DNA of 64,000 nucleotides from Ilyomonas sp965219515 (lineage in GTDB: Bacteria > Bacteroidota > Bacteroidia > Chitinophagales > Chitinophagaceae). The notes beneath the pieces were generated by a model, which made no database searches, was not told the DNA's origin, and was given only the letters and a program-made list of their open reading frames with translations. This document shows, one piece after another, positions 1 through 9,270 of the stretch. Location: assembly GCA_965219515.1 (NCBI GenBank), contig OZ244776.1, positions 3,844,001-3,908,000 of the forward strand. Direction: 5' to 3'. Each line of letters begins with the position of its first letter. Position 1 is the first letter of the stretch. The position numbers were made by a program, and so were the translations under genes.

Positions 1-512
1 ATTATGGCGATGAGGTACAAATATCAGAAGAAGGCTATGTGCCTTATGGCTGGCAGTTTACAGATGAAAACATTAGTATAAAGTCAGCTAAAGGCAAGCG
101 TATCAATTGTTTTGGAATCATAACAAGAGAGAATCAGTTTGAGCATGCGACTACTTACGAAACCATTACCACCAACTTTATCATCGAAAAAATAAATGAG
201 TTTTCTTATCAGATAAAAAAGCACACGGTTATCGTATTGGACAATGCAAAAGTTCATCAGTCAAAAGCAATGAAAGCCATGCAAAAAGTATGGGCAAAAA
301 GGCAATTATTTATTTTTTATCTGCCGCCTTACTCACCCCATTTAAATATTATTGAAAGACTTTGGAAAGAAATGAAAGCCAGATGGATACAAACCAAAGA
401 CTATGAAACCGATGAACAACTTTGCTATGCAACGATGCTTATTTTACATGCCATCGGTAAAAATTTATTCATCAACTTTAAAAAAGTTAATTAGTAGATA
501 ATTTTGACAGGG
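1..512 (+). mobile_element. 3' end of an IS630-type insertion sequence
   Basis: This is the right-hand part of an IS630-family element that begins upstream of the window. It holds the C-terminal part of the transposase and ends near GACAGGG (506-512). A TA dinucleotide follows at 513-514, and IS630 elements duplicate TA on insertion. Immediately after it a broken hydrolase reading frame resumes, which sets the boundary by inference. The left end is not visible, so the terminal inverted repeats cannot be compared. Confidence 0.75.
3..494 (+). CDS. IS630 family transposase, C-terminal part (5' partial)
   Basis: The DDE transposase catalyses cut-and-paste movement of the element. The frame is open to the left edge of the window, reading YGDEVQISEEGY before the apparent GTG at 39, so the protein starts outside. 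The visible part has the first DE-type motif near the edge, the second acidic residue in VIVLDNAKVHQS, and the IS630 signature YLPPYSPHLNIIERLW with the catalytic Glu. The C-terminus ends with the usual short helical tail and stop. It looks intact over the visible part. The family call is firm from the LPPYSPxLNxIE motif; which member of the family it is cannot be told. Confidence 0.85.
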   Translation, partial: YGDEVQISEEGYVPYGWQFTDENISIKSAKGKRINCFGIITRENQFEHATTYETITTNFIIEKINEFSYQIKKHTVIVLDNAKVHQSKAMKAMQKVWAKRQLFIFYLPPYSPHLNIIERLWKEMKARWIQTKDYETDEQLCYATMLILHAIGKNLFINFKKVN

Positions 513-2607
513 TACTTATTTAGTAAATAAAGATGATAAAACTTCACTTGGAGATAATCTGCGAAAGCAAGGTTATGATGTTATCATCCTCAATTTTCCT
601 GTCTTAGGTAGCACCATCAAGGGTATAAGTGGTGTGCCTGATCTTATTATACCTTCCAACATAAAAGTAAACGGAACAGCAACCACCATCAATGCATTTG
701 GCAGAGACGGAGGCGCAGATTACATAGAGCGCAACGCTTTTTTACTGGTAAAATTAATACAGCAGGTAAATGCAACGTTAGCCGCTAACAGAATCATTGA
801 AAAACTTGTAGTGGTAGGTCCGAGTATGGGTGGTCAGATCAGCCGTTACGCGCTTGCTTATATGGAAAAGCAGCAATCGTTGGGCGTAGCCAACATGAAT
901 CACAATTGCCGGCTTTGGGTCAGCTTCGACAGCCCGCACAGCGGCGCTAATGTACCCATGACCGTTCAGGAAACATTACGCTTTTTCGGAACTGAAGGAG
1001 GACAAAAAGATGCACAGGATAATTATCAAAATCAGTTGCGTTCTCCTGCTGCCCGACAGCTATTAATAGAGCAGTTAGATGGTCAAAATTCTACCGAAAA
1101 TTATCATAGCACTTACTATACAAATCTGAAAAACAACGGTCTTTCGGGTTCGAACGGATACCCTATGAATTTAAGAAAAGTAACACTGGTAAACGGAACA
1201 GGAAGCGGTACACAAACTTATGGAGATTATACTGAGGTTTTAAACGGCGTGGGCAGAAAAACGTTTTTAAACCTTAAAGTGTTTGAGCTTGTAGAAAATT
1301 TTATGCCCTCCTACAATCAGAATAAAAGAATCACGCTCGAAAGAGTTACGATACCAAGATTTCTTATACTGCCTAGCATAACATTCATTACCAAAAGATA
1401 CAATGTTACTAACATAAATCCCCGGGGCAGCATGGATGCGGTTGCAGGTAGTACGACTAGCACCATCAACGATGTTTACACACAGTTTTCACAGGGCTTA
1501 ACCGACCAGAAAGTCAGGCAAAGCTGGTCTCCTCTCAATACAACTGTTAACCCTCCTGTACCTGCCTATCCGAATCATTGCTTTATTCCAACCATCAGTG
1601 CGTTAGGATTCAAAAATTCCAGCTTTAACTGGAATACGCCGGTAAACAATCGAAATCTGTTATGTAACAATGAAATTAATTTCGACAACTATTATATACC
1701 CACCGTTAATCAGCCGCATATTTATCTGAATACTGACAATATTAACTGGCTTACACAGGAATTGAATAAGGGACAACCCGGTTGCCCAAAAATCTGTTCG
1801 TTTGCTATCATTGGCGGTTCTGATCCGTTGTGTACAACTGCCAATACTACTTACAATCTGGACGTAAATATTCCTGCCGGCGCTACCACTCAATGGAGTA
1901 CATCACCAAGTCTTCAGATCGTATCTTATACCCCCAATTCAATTACTGTTCGGGAAGTATCGAATCCAACTTTTTCTACGATAACTGCAACAATCGTTAA
2001 TCCATGTGGCGCTAATGCGGTAATTACAAGAACAATTCAAACCGGCCCTCCCACTATCACCAATATTGCATATTTTATGAGCGGTAACTGCAGTGGAGGA
2101 TATCAATCATGGAATTTATCTGCCACCGCAAATACAACAGTTAACTCATGGCGATGGACAATAGACAATCCGGCCAACAGCAGCTGGTATATTTCTAGTT
2201 CCAACTCACCCACCACCTTTGTAGATGTAACCAATGGCACCGGTGGCGGCATTACCATATCGGCAACTAACGGCTGTGGTACAGGAAAAAACGGTGTAAC
2301 AATCTATAGTAATTGCGCGCATAAAATCGCATTTACAGCTTCGCCCAATCCTACATCAAATTCTCTTATTGTGAGCATGCTACCAGATCAAAATAAAAGT
2401 CTTAAAACAACAAATAATTCTAACAACAATCAGGGAAAAATATATCAGATAAAGGTGGTTGATCAGATTGGCAATATAAGAAAGCAATATAAATACAACG
2501 GAGTTAAAGATGCAACTATAAACTTACAGGACTTAAATAGCGGCGCTTATTTGTTACAGGTATTTAATGGTACTGTTTGGGAAAGCATCACTGTGTTAAA
2601 AAAATAG
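513..2607 (+). pseudogene. T9SS-secreted alpha/beta-hydrolase (lipase/esterase), 5' end cut off by the IS element
   Basis: The frame of the 657-residue ORF starting at GTG 634 continues upstream without a stop to the IS boundary, reading TYLVNKDDKTSLGDNLRKQG and then YDVIILNFP. That is hydrolase sequence, so the real N-terminus and signal peptide lie left of the IS. The core has the nucleophile elbow GPSMGG, flanked by DGGADYIERNAFLLV, as in PGAP1/GPI-deacylase-like serine hydrolases. After about residue 390 come PKD/Ig-like beta-rich domains, then a type A T9SS sorting domain (ASPNPTSNS to GAYLLQV). The remaining part has no internal stop or frameshift, so disruption looks recent. A truncated cytoplasmic product is unlikely to be exported. 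Confidence 0.75.
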
Positions 2608-2622
2608 TCTTTTTTATTGCTA

Positions 2623-2660
2623 GGTTTCTGGTCAGGATCAGCAACTATTGACCAGAAACC
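2623..2660. terminator. Possible bidirectional terminator hairpin
   Basis: A perfect 12-bp inverted repeat GGTTTCTGGTCA / TGACCAGAAACC is separated by 14 bases and lies between the convergent ends of the hydrolase remnant (2607) and the GH2 gene (2716). There is no clean T-run on either side, so the role is inferred from position and symmetry. Confidence 0.5.
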
Positions 2661-2715
2661 AAGCTTAAATTTAAAGAAAAAAAGTTCAGGTTATACGTTC
2701 ACTTTTTCCATTTCT

Positions 2716-4557
2716 TCACTTCACCTCCGAAGCCAGAATTCCGGCAGGTACTTTCAGCTCGCCGGTTCCTGAGTCAATAATGCCGTTTCGCTCTTCTTCA
2801 ATGTTGGTTGCCTGCGTATATACATCACCGGCAATCGGTCGTTTGCGCAGCTCTTCTTTAAACTGCCTGATTTTACCGGCGCGCTCATCGGCATCTTTGG
2901 GGCCGCCATAATTTATGAAGCCAAAACCGCCCCACTCGCTTACCAGCAACGGCACCTGATGGCGATAAAAAAACGGGTCGCCCACAACCAAAGGAAACGC
3001 CGCTACGCCATTCAATTGTCCTTCTGTTAATTTGTCAAGCAACTCTTTCCAATGTTCCGGATCAGGCGTGTAAAGATGCGCGGTAAGTAAATCAGATTGC
3101 AGGCGCCCTTCAAACGAAACATGCTGCCAGCCATCATTGTCCACTACCAGAAACTGCGGGTGCATCAATTGCATGTAACGATACATTTCGATAATATAAT
3201 CGCGCGTTTCGTTGCTGGTGGCAATATCCTGAACGCCCCAGTCTTCATTGTATAAGCTCCAGATAACAACGGACGGGTGCGTTTCTATCAATGCCAGCAT
3301 CCGCATCAGCTCGGCTTTGTGCGCGGCGCGGCTTTGCGCGTTAGAACTGTGCGGGCTTGGTACTTCTACCCAAAGCAACATGCCCATTTTATCAGCCAGG
3401 TTATACACGCGCGGGTCAACGCCGGCAATGTGAATGCGCACCAGGTTGCAGCCCAGTTCTTTCATGGCATACAGGTGCATTTTTATTTCTTCGTAAGTTG
3501 ACGTGTTGGGCTGATATAAAATGCCATCTAAATAAATGGGTTTATTATTCAGATAAATACAGCAGCCGCGGGCTTCTATTTTGCGCAGGCCGAAATGCGT
3601 TTCTATTTCCGCCTCATATCCTTTGCTGTCTATCAGTTGCGCTACCAAACGATACAAGTGCGGCGACTGGTGCGACCAGTGCTTTGCATCGGGTACCGGC
3701 AATACCACGCGCTGCTGCTTTTGCCCGGCTTCCAGATGCAGCGGATAATCGGAAGCGGCTATCGGCGCATCGCTTTGCTGTTTTCGGTTAAATACCTGTA
3801 AGCGCAAAATATAATCGCCGGCATCGTGAATGCGGGTTGTAACATTAAACCTCACCAGGTTGTCTTCTACAATGCTTACCACGCCAACGCGCGAGCGAAG
3901 CCGGTTGCGCTCAACCGTTTCCAGCCATACGCTGCGCACCGCGCCGCTGTAAGTATGATACCAGATGCCGCCGCGTTTATACACAGACGATTCCTGCTTT
4001 CCGCGCGGAATGTTGGCATCCATCGTATCGGCAATGCGCACCGTAAGCCGGTTCACCAGTTGCAAACTTTCCTCGTTTATTTCATAAGAAAAAGAAGTGT
4101 ATTCACCCATGTGTATTTCTTCGCCTTCAATGGTAGAAAGCGGCTTGCCGTTAAGCCATACCCGCGTTTCGTATCCGCAGGCGCCAAACGTAAGCTGCAG
4201 CATGGTTTGCGGCGGCACCAGGGAGCGGTCTGGCATCGGAAACTCACGTTCATACCAAACCACCACTTTATCCTGCCAGGTAACGGTATCCTGCTCTTCC
4301 TTGCCTTTATTCATCTGCTCTTCTATGCTGCCCGGCCAATGCGCCGTATCCTGATACTGGTGCCAGAGAAACCAGCCTTCCTGCAAACCCGCATCTTCTT
4401 TATCAACCGCAAACTTCCACTCGCCATCGAGCAACACATATTCGTTCGGGCGAATCACGGCCCGTGGCAGCGGATTGTTAAACATTTCTTCCGGGTCGCC
4501 TTCCTCGCGGCTTTTTGTAAGACCATAATTGGTATGAACCTGCTCCATCGTTTCCAT
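2716..4557 (-). CDS. Glycoside hydrolase family 2 protein (beta-galactosidase/beta-glucuronidase type)
   Basis: A retaining exo-glycosidase of clan GH-A that removes a terminal beta-linked sugar. The 613 residues show the GH2 order: jelly-roll sugar-binding domain (about 30-215, with LLDGEWKF and YEREF), Ig-like domain (about 215-325), then the TIM barrel. The acid/base is in WSLYNEDWG (Asn437-Glu438) and the nucleophile in LLVSEWGG (Glu541). HFGLRKIEARG at the domain junction is typical. No signal peptide is visible, so a cytoplasmic location is likely. The gene stands alone between convergent and co-directional neighbours, with no SusCD pair nearby. Exact substrate cannot be assigned. Confidence 0.9.
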   Translation of the reverse strand: METMEQVHTNYGLTKSREEGDPEEMFNNPLPRAVIRPNEYVLLDGEWKFAVDKEDAGLQEGWFLWHQYQDTAHWPGSIEEQMNKGKEEQDTVTWQDKVVVWYEREFPMPDRSLVPPQTMLQLTFGACGYETRVWLNGKPLSTIEGEEIHMGEYTSFSYEINEESLQLVNRLTVRIADTMDANIPRGKQESSVYKRGGIWYHTYSGAVRSVWLETVERNRLRSRVGVVSIVEDNLVRFNVTTRIHDAGDYILRLQVFNRKQQSDAPIAASDYPLHLEAGQKQQRVVLPVPDAKHWSHQSPHLYRLVAQLIDSKGYEAEIETHFGLRKIEARGCCIYLNNKPIYLDGILYQPNTSTYEEIKMHLYAMKELGCNLVRIHIAGVDPRVYNLADKMGMLLWVEVPSPHSSNAQSRAAHKAELMRMLALIETHPSVVIWSLYNEDWGVQDIATSNETRDYIIEMYRYMQLMHPQFLVVDNDGWQHVSFEGRLQSDLLTAHLYTPDPEHWKELLDKLTEGQLNGVAAFPLVVGDPFFYRHQVPLLVSEWGGFGFINYGGPKDADERAGKIRQFKEELRKRPIAGDVYTQATNIEEERNGIIDSGTGELKVPAGILASEVK

Positions 4558-4658
4558 AATTATTTCTTCTGTTTACTACAAAATTTTATACCGTTTTATG
4601 AAGATAGCAAGGTGGCATTTTAAAATAGAAAAAAGCCAATTAAATGAAAGAAAAAAAA

Positions 4659-5750
4659 CTATGGCAGTTTGTTAAGCAAATACATATAAGCGTCGAAACC
4701 ATGATGAACAAACAGATTGGTTTTGCTGTCGGGAAATTTGGCATAATAATCTGCACCGGCATTCAGAATAATGAAATTGCCTGCCCGCTCGTACTGCATC
4801 GAGTTGTAATAATCGGGCTGTTTAAATTCAGATAGCGTTTTGCGGGCAAATTTATAAACGATATCGCCTAAGTATTTCTGATAAGTGTTTCTTGCTTTGC
4901 GCGTTGTTTTCGTCAGCCGGTTATATGCATGACGCAACACAAGATTTTTTGGAAATTTTTGCTTCCGGATGATGGCTTTTGCATTTACAAACGGATTGGT
5001 GGCGTTGAAGTCGTCCAGCGTTTGTATCGCCACGGGTGTTTGCGGAACCCAGTCCGCCGTATTTACTACATTATATGCCCATCCGCCAGAAGTGAGCCGC
5101 TCGTAATCGTATGCATAAAAAAGATTGCCGGGCTTGGGTGCGGCGCTGCAATAGGTTTTGAAATAAATATCTTTTGGCAGCGAGCCATTTACCTGTTGAT
5201 AATGCAGATACGATGTTAGCAAATAAGCGATGGCGCCGCCCTGGCTATGCCCCATAATATAAAAATTATGAATGCCTGTTTTATAGCACGAATCTATGTT
5301 AGAAACGATATCGTTTGCCATGCCAGCCATCCCAACCAACCATCCGATGTGCACGGCTGCTTTATTATTATCTGCCAACTGATAGGCAAAGGTTGTGCTG
5401 TCGCTTAGCTGCAACTGTCCTTTGGCGGGCACCATGGCTGCATAAAAATTCTCGAGCCAGCTAACGCTGCCTGCCGTTGTGCCGCGTATGCTGATGACGG
5501 CAACGGAGTGTTCTTTATTCATCCACAAATCCCAGCGGTTTTCCAAACCGGTAACCGGTGAGCGGTAAATAAGAAAAAAGCCGGATGGCGCTGCAATTGC
5601 GAAATGCGACCAGCGTACACTATCTATATGCTTTGCCGAAATGCGCAGCATCTCGGCATATTCGGTTTTGTTGAAGCCGGGTTGCAACAGTTGTGAAAAG
5701 GAAAGAAGCGGAACGAAAAGAAGAAACAACAAAATTCGTTTATAAGCCAT
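4659..5750 (-). CDS. Secreted class 3 lipase (Lipase_3 fold)
   Basis: Alpha/beta-hydrolase of the fungal-lipase-like class 3 family, expected to cut ester bonds of lipids. A signal peptide (residues 1-20, ending SFSQ) points to export. The nucleophile elbow is GHSQGG with Ser169; WLENFYAA and ISIRGT match the strand and lid region before it. Asp233 in VVNTADWVPQTP fits the catalytic acid, and a His near 274 (VLRHAY) is a candidate for the triad base. Length (363 residues) fits the family. It is transcribed in the same direction as the GH2 gene, about 100 bases upstream of it; an operon is possible but not shown. Confidence 0.85.
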   Translation of the reverse strand: MAYKRILLFLLFVPLLSFSQLLQPGFNKTEYAEMLRISAKHIDSVRWSHFAIAAPSGFFLIYRSPVTGLENRWDLWMNKEHSVAVISIRGTTAGSVSWLENFYAAMVPAKGQLQLSDSTTFAYQLADNNKAAVHIGWLVGMAGMANDIVSNIDSCYKTGIHNFYIMGHSQGGAIAYLLTSYLHYQQVNGSLPKDIYFKTYCSAAPKPGNLFYAYDYERLTSGGWAYNVVNTADWVPQTPVAIQTLDDFNATNPFVNAKAIIRKQKFPKNLVLRHAYNRLTKTTRKARNTYQKYLGDIVYKFARKTLSEFKQPDYYNSMQYERAGNFIILNAGADYYAKFPDSKTNLFVHHGFDAYMYLLNKLP

Positions 5751-5816
5751 AGCCTGCTTGTGATTGAAGGTTAAAGATAAACAGCAGGCAGGAAAGTGTA
5801 TTGCCGGCTTTGCCCG

Positions 5817-6164
5817 TCAGGATTTATCTATTGTTTTTACCAAACTGTCTATCGCCGTTTTAACGAAGTCGTTGAGCGTTATATTTTTTAGAGAAGCAGC
5901 TATGGCAGCTTTACGATGGAGATGGGAAGAAATACGGATGTTAAAGCTGCCTTTATATATTTTATCGGGCTCTTTATTTATATTTTTGCAAGTGGCTAAA
6001 TAATCTTCAACCGCTTCGTGAAAAGCCGATTTAGGTTCTGATACCGTGCTGCCTTCAAAATTTATCAGATCATTAATGCCTGTTATTTTTCCGTAAAACA
6101 CATCATCTTCCGCGCTAAAATGTACGCTTCCGACGTATTCTTTATATTTCAAAGTATCACTCAT
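5817..6164 (-). CDS. HicB-type antitoxin, without a visible HicA
   Basis: A 115-residue protein with the HicB layout: an N-terminal partly degraded RNase-H-like domain (YVGSVHFSAEDDVFYGKI, then GSTVSEPKSAFHEAVEDYL) and a C-terminal DNA-binding helix pair (FNIRISSHLHRKAAIAA). HicB proteins normally neutralise the HicA mRNA interferase and repress their own promoter. I translated the flanks (5751-5816 and 6165-6406) by eye and found no HicA-like frame, so this is an orphan or works with an unlinked partner. HicB-like orphans are frequent, so the toxin-antitoxin label describes the family rather than a proven system. Confidence 0.8.
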   Translation of the reverse strand: MSDTLKYKEYVGSVHFSAEDDVFYGKITGINDLINFEGSTVSEPKSAFHEAVEDYLATCKNINKEPDKIYKGSFNIRISSHLHRKAAIAASLKNITLNDFVKTAIDSLVKTIDKS

Positions 6165-6406
6165 CTTTTATTTTCTTTTTTCTGGTTTAATACTGTCTCG
6201 CAAAAATATAATGTATTATATCTGAGCTTATTTACATAACCGCATTGTTCCTGTAAGCCCATGATAGAACCCGAAAACAAGCTAACTTTTTAATATTGCG
6301 TATCGCCTGCCGTTAGAAAAAAAGTTGCAAAAAATCAGTTTGTCTGTCCGGTTTCTTACATGTCAGGCATTATAAGCCTGTTACAAAAACCGATTATGCC
6401 GATAAT

Positions 6407-6961
6407 ATGACGAACACATTTCTTTCTCCCGTTGAAAAGCCAAAAAATTTCGGGATGAAGCTGGCTTGTTTTTTTACCAAAAAACAATTTGGCAAAGTGC
6501 TGATGCCGCTAAAAGTGCATTCCGCCCGGCTGCCAACTGCCTTTGGCATGTGGTATGGAAAAATAGCAGCGTTGGATAAAAAACTTTCTTTGCCGGCAGA
6601 AACTGTTCTTCTCATTCGTCAGAAAGTAGCGCAGGTAAATGTCTGTTTGTTTTGCATGGATGCAAGCCGCGCGGCTGCCATCAAATCTTCTCTGAATGAA
6701 GCGAAGTTTGATGCGTTGCAGGATTATGAAGTAAGCCCGCTGTTTTCTGAAGCCGAGAAAGCCGCGCTTCAGTATGCCACCGGATTAACAACAAATAAAA
6801 TGGTAAAGCAACACACGTTTGCCCAACTGGCTAATCATTTCTCCGAGCGCCAAATCTGCGAAATCGTTTATCTTGTTGCCAGCGAGCATGTGTTTAACCT
6901 GACGAATATCGGGCTGAACATTCATTCGGATATGCTTTGCGACATCAGCCTGAAAAAGTGA
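6407..6961 (+). CDS. Carboxymuconolactone decarboxylase-like (AhpD-like) protein
   Basis: An all-helical CMD-family protein of 184 residues. The redox pair is in NVCLFCMD (Cys80, Cys83). In AhpD-type members a His four residues after the second Cys relays protons; here that position is Ser87, so the classic CxxCxxxH is incomplete. Many CMD proteins of unknown function vary at this point. The gene lies 48 bases upstream of the DGPF/sigma-factor pair and reads in the same direction, so it is probably part of the same operon or the factor's target. Such linkage of CMD, DGPF and ECF42 sigma genes is common. The substrate is unknown. Confidence 0.85.
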   Translation: MTNTFLSPVEKPKNFGMKLACFFTKKQFGKVLMPLKVHSARLPTAFGMWYGKIAALDKKLSLPAETVLLIRQKVAQVNVCLFCMDASRAAAIKSSLNEAKFDALQDYEVSPLFSEAEKAALQYATGLTTNKMVKQHTFAQLANHFSERQICEIVYLVASEHVFNLTNIGLNIHSDMLCDISLKK

Positions 6962-7009
6962 TGATATGCGTAGCGAGATCAGCATTCAAAATATTTTAAA
7001 TTAAACTAT

Positions 7010-7348
7010 ATGCAGGAATTTCTATTGCTGTTCAGACAACCCGATTACGACTACCGGGATGCCGATCCCGGAAAGATGCAGGAGCTCGGTAAAAAATGGC
7101 ATCAATGGGTAAGCGGCATCGCGGCGCGGGATAAATTGGTGAGTAACGGAACAAGGCTTTCGATGGAAGGAAAAGTGCTGCGGCCGGGCGGCGTGATAAC
7201 GGACGGTCCGTTTGTAGAAATGAAAGAGAAACTGGGAAGCTTTGTGATGATAAGAGCGGATGATATGGAGGAAGCCGTAACGCTGGCGCATGGTTGCCCG
7301 GCGATAGATGAAGGCGGCAGCGTGGAAATAAGACCAGTGTATGTATGA
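7010..7348 (+). CDS. YciI-family (DGPF domain) protein
   Basis: A small ferredoxin-like alpha+beta protein (112 residues) with the signature TDGPFVEMKEKLGSF followed by the helix EEAVTLAHGCP. DGPF proteins are the standard genomic partner of ECF42 sigma factors; their biochemical activity is not established. The stop overlaps the start of the sigma-factor gene by 8 bases (7341-7348), so translation is likely coupled. Confidence 0.92.
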   Translation: MQEFLLLFRQPDYDYRDADPGKMQELGKKWHQWVSGIAARDKLVSNGTRLSMEGKVLRPGGVITDGPFVEMKEKLGSFVMIRADDMEEAVTLAHGCPAIDEGGSVEIRPVYV

Positions 7349-8594
7349 CATAAATGAAGCTGGCAACAGCTTGCTGACGCAATTGTTCCGCAGGGAATTT
7401 TCCAAAATGGTGGCGGTCATCAGCAAAAGCTTTGGCTTGCAGCATATTGAAACAGCGGAAGACATTGTGAGCGATACTTTTTTACAAGCAGCCCAAACCT
7501 GGGAAACACAAATTCCGCCAAACCCAACGGCCTGGCTATATGCCGTTGCCCGGCAAAAAACGCTGTATCATTTCAGGAGAAATAAAATTTTTACAGATAA
7601 GGTTCTTCCCCATATTAAAGAACGAAACAGCAACGCGGCAAACGCCATCGAACTGGATTTTTCTGACCGGAATATACGCGACAGCCAGTTGCAAATGATG
7701 TTTGCCATTTGCCATCCCGCCCTCAGAAGCGAGGCGCAGATAGGGCTGGCGCTGCGTATTCTTTGCGGCTTTGGCATTGACGAAATTGCCGAGGCTTTTT
7801 TCAGCAACAAGGAAACCATTAACAAGCGATTATTCAGGGCAAAAGAAAAAGTAAGAAGCGAAGGCGCGGAACCGGAATTGCCACCTGAAAAAGAAATTGA
7901 CAAACGTCTCGACAATGTGCTTTGCATTATCTACCTGCTCTTCAATGAAGGTTATTATTCCGCTACGCAAAATCAAACTTTGCGAAAAGATTTATGCCTT
8001 GAAGCGCTGCGGTTGGGTTTGCTGTTAACACAATATAGCAGAACAAACATTCCGAAAACGAATGCGCTGGTTGCCCTGATGTGTTTTCATGCGTCGCGGT
8101 TTGATGCCCGGCAAAACAATTGTCAAAACATCATTTTGTATGAAGACCAGAACGAAGCCTTATGGAATAAGGAATTGATAGCGCAGGGCAATGTACATCT
8201 GCAATTGTCTGCGCAGGGCAGCGAACTCAGCTCGTATCATCTGGAAGCGGGCATTGCTTTCTGGCACTGCAGTAAAGAAGATTCGGATGAAAAATGGCAA
8301 AGCATTCTGCATCATTACGATTTGCTGTTGGCCATCCGTTATTCACCCGCTGCGGCGCTTAACCGGATCTATGCTTTGTATAAATTAAAAGGAAAAGAAA
8401 CGGCAAGGTTAGAAGCGGAACGGCTTTCATTTACCTACAACCACTTTTACTTTATTCTGCTCGGCGAACTGTACAGGGACGTTGATAACGAAAAGGCGAA
8501 AGCTTGTCTGGAAAAAGCATTCACATTAGCGAAAACACGAACCGATAAGCAAACCATACAAGCCAGAATAAGTAAAATTTTGAAAACGAAATAA
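7341..8594 (+). CDS. ECF42-type RNA polymerase sigma factor with long C-terminal (DUF6596/TPR-like) domain
   Basis: An alternative sigma factor. Region 2 is seen around residues 15-75 (DIVSDTFLQAAQTW and PTAWLYAVARQKT), region 4 around 120-170 (LRILCGFGIDEIAEAFFSNKETINKRLFRAKEKVR). The remaining ~240 residues form a helical domain beginning LCIIYLLFNEGYYS, typical of the ECF42 group, where the extension replaces a separate anti-sigma factor. Length of 417 residues fits this group. The overlapping DGPF gene upstream is the usual context. Likely targets are the linked CMD, DGPF and DoxX genes, by analogy with other ECF42 loci. No promoter sequence for it could be identified here. Confidence 0.92.
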   Translation: MYDINEAGNSLLTQLFRREFSKMVAVISKSFGLQHIETAEDIVSDTFLQAAQTWETQIPPNPTAWLYAVARQKTLYHFRRNKIFTDKVLPHIKERNSNAANAIELDFSDRNIRDSQLQMMFAICHPALRSEAQIGLALRILCGFGIDEIAEAFFSNKETINKRLFRAKEKVRSEGAEPELPPEKEIDKRLDNVLCIIYLLFNEGYYSATQNQTLRKDLCLEALRLGLLLTQYSRTNIPKTNALVALMCFHASRFDARQNNCQNIILYEDQNEALWNKELIAQGNVHLQLSAQGSELSSYHLEAGIAFWHCSKEDSDEKWQSILHHYDLLLAIRYSPAAALNRIYALYKLKGKETARLEAERLSFTYNHFYFILLGELYRDVDNEKAKACLEKAFTLAKTRTDKQTIQARISKILKTK

Positions 8595-8667
8595 TGGCTG
8601 TCCTGTTTTGTTTGTTTCAATCATTATGGCATAAAAGAATTTACACAAACAGCTTACAACATTTGTT

Positions 8668-9075
8668 ATGGCAGATGATAAAAAAGTAAAAGAAAAAAGA
8701 ATACGCACCTGGTATTGGATTGTTACCTGCCTGTTATTATTCGGGATGGTAACCGGCGGTATCGTGCAAATTCTAAAAGCAAAATTCAATGCAGATGGTT
8801 TCGTTCATCTTGGCTATCCCTTGTATGCCATGCAATTCATTGGCGTATGGAAATTGTTAGGCGCTATCGCTTTGCTGTTGCCGGGCTATAAGCTGCTGAA
8901 AGAGTGGGCGTATGCCGGTTTCTTTTTCGTGCTTACCGGCGCGGTAATTTCACATGTCGTTAGCGGCGACGATGTTGTAAAATGGATTGCTCCTTTTGTT
9001 TTTGTTGTACTTACTGTTTTATCGTGGTATCTGCGTCCGGCAAACCGCAGAATCGTTTATGCAAACCGTAAATGA
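8668..9075 (+). CDS. DoxX-like integral membrane protein
   Basis: A 135-residue protein with four hydrophobic segments (about 13-35, 50-75, 80-100, 103-122) and the DoxX-type stretch FIGVWKLLGAIALLLPG followed by KEWAYAGFFF. DoxX-like proteins of this kind are often found beside DGPF/ECF42 genes, and this one lies 73 bases downstream of the sigma gene in the same direction. Its function is unknown; electron transfer or envelope stress roles are proposed for other DoxX proteins. Confidence 0.85.
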   Translation: MADDKKVKEKRIRTWYWIVTCLLLFGMVTGGIVQILKAKFNADGFVHLGYPLYAMQFIGVWKLLGAIALLLPGYKLLKEWAYAGFFFVLTGAVISHVVSGDDVVKWIAPFVFVVLTVLSWYLRPANRRIVYANRK

Positions 9076-9098
9076 TTGTTTGAAAATTATTGTTGTTC

Positions 9099-9207
9099 GT
9101 CATTGCGAGCTTAGCGAAGCAATCTGTGCCAATGAAAGAATCCGGTTTATCATTCGTAATCCTGATATAAATCAGTCCAAAGATTGCTTCGCTAAGCTCG
9201 CAATGAC
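9099..9207. repeat. Perfect 27-bp inverted repeat (REP/MITE-like)
   Basis: Positions 9099-9125 (GTCATTGCGAGC ... GCAATCT) are exactly repeated in reverse complement at 9181-9207, with 55 bases between. The arms contain the widespread GTCATTGCGAG...AGCGAAGCAATCT motif known from dispersed palindromic repeats in many bacteria. No ORF of its own. It lies between the DoxX gene and the converging DUF5777 gene and could fold into a long hairpin in RNA from either side. Confidence 0.85.
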
Positions 9208-9270
9208 AATGTTATCATTTTTCCCCCGGAGTTACAGTGAGTGCACAGACCATTTAAATTCAGCCATCAT

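Noticed and set aside
3826..4623. 265-residue plus-strand ORF opposite the GH2 gene
   Set aside because: It is an antisense shadow of a well-supported glycosidase with conserved catalytic residues; the translated sequence shows no domain.
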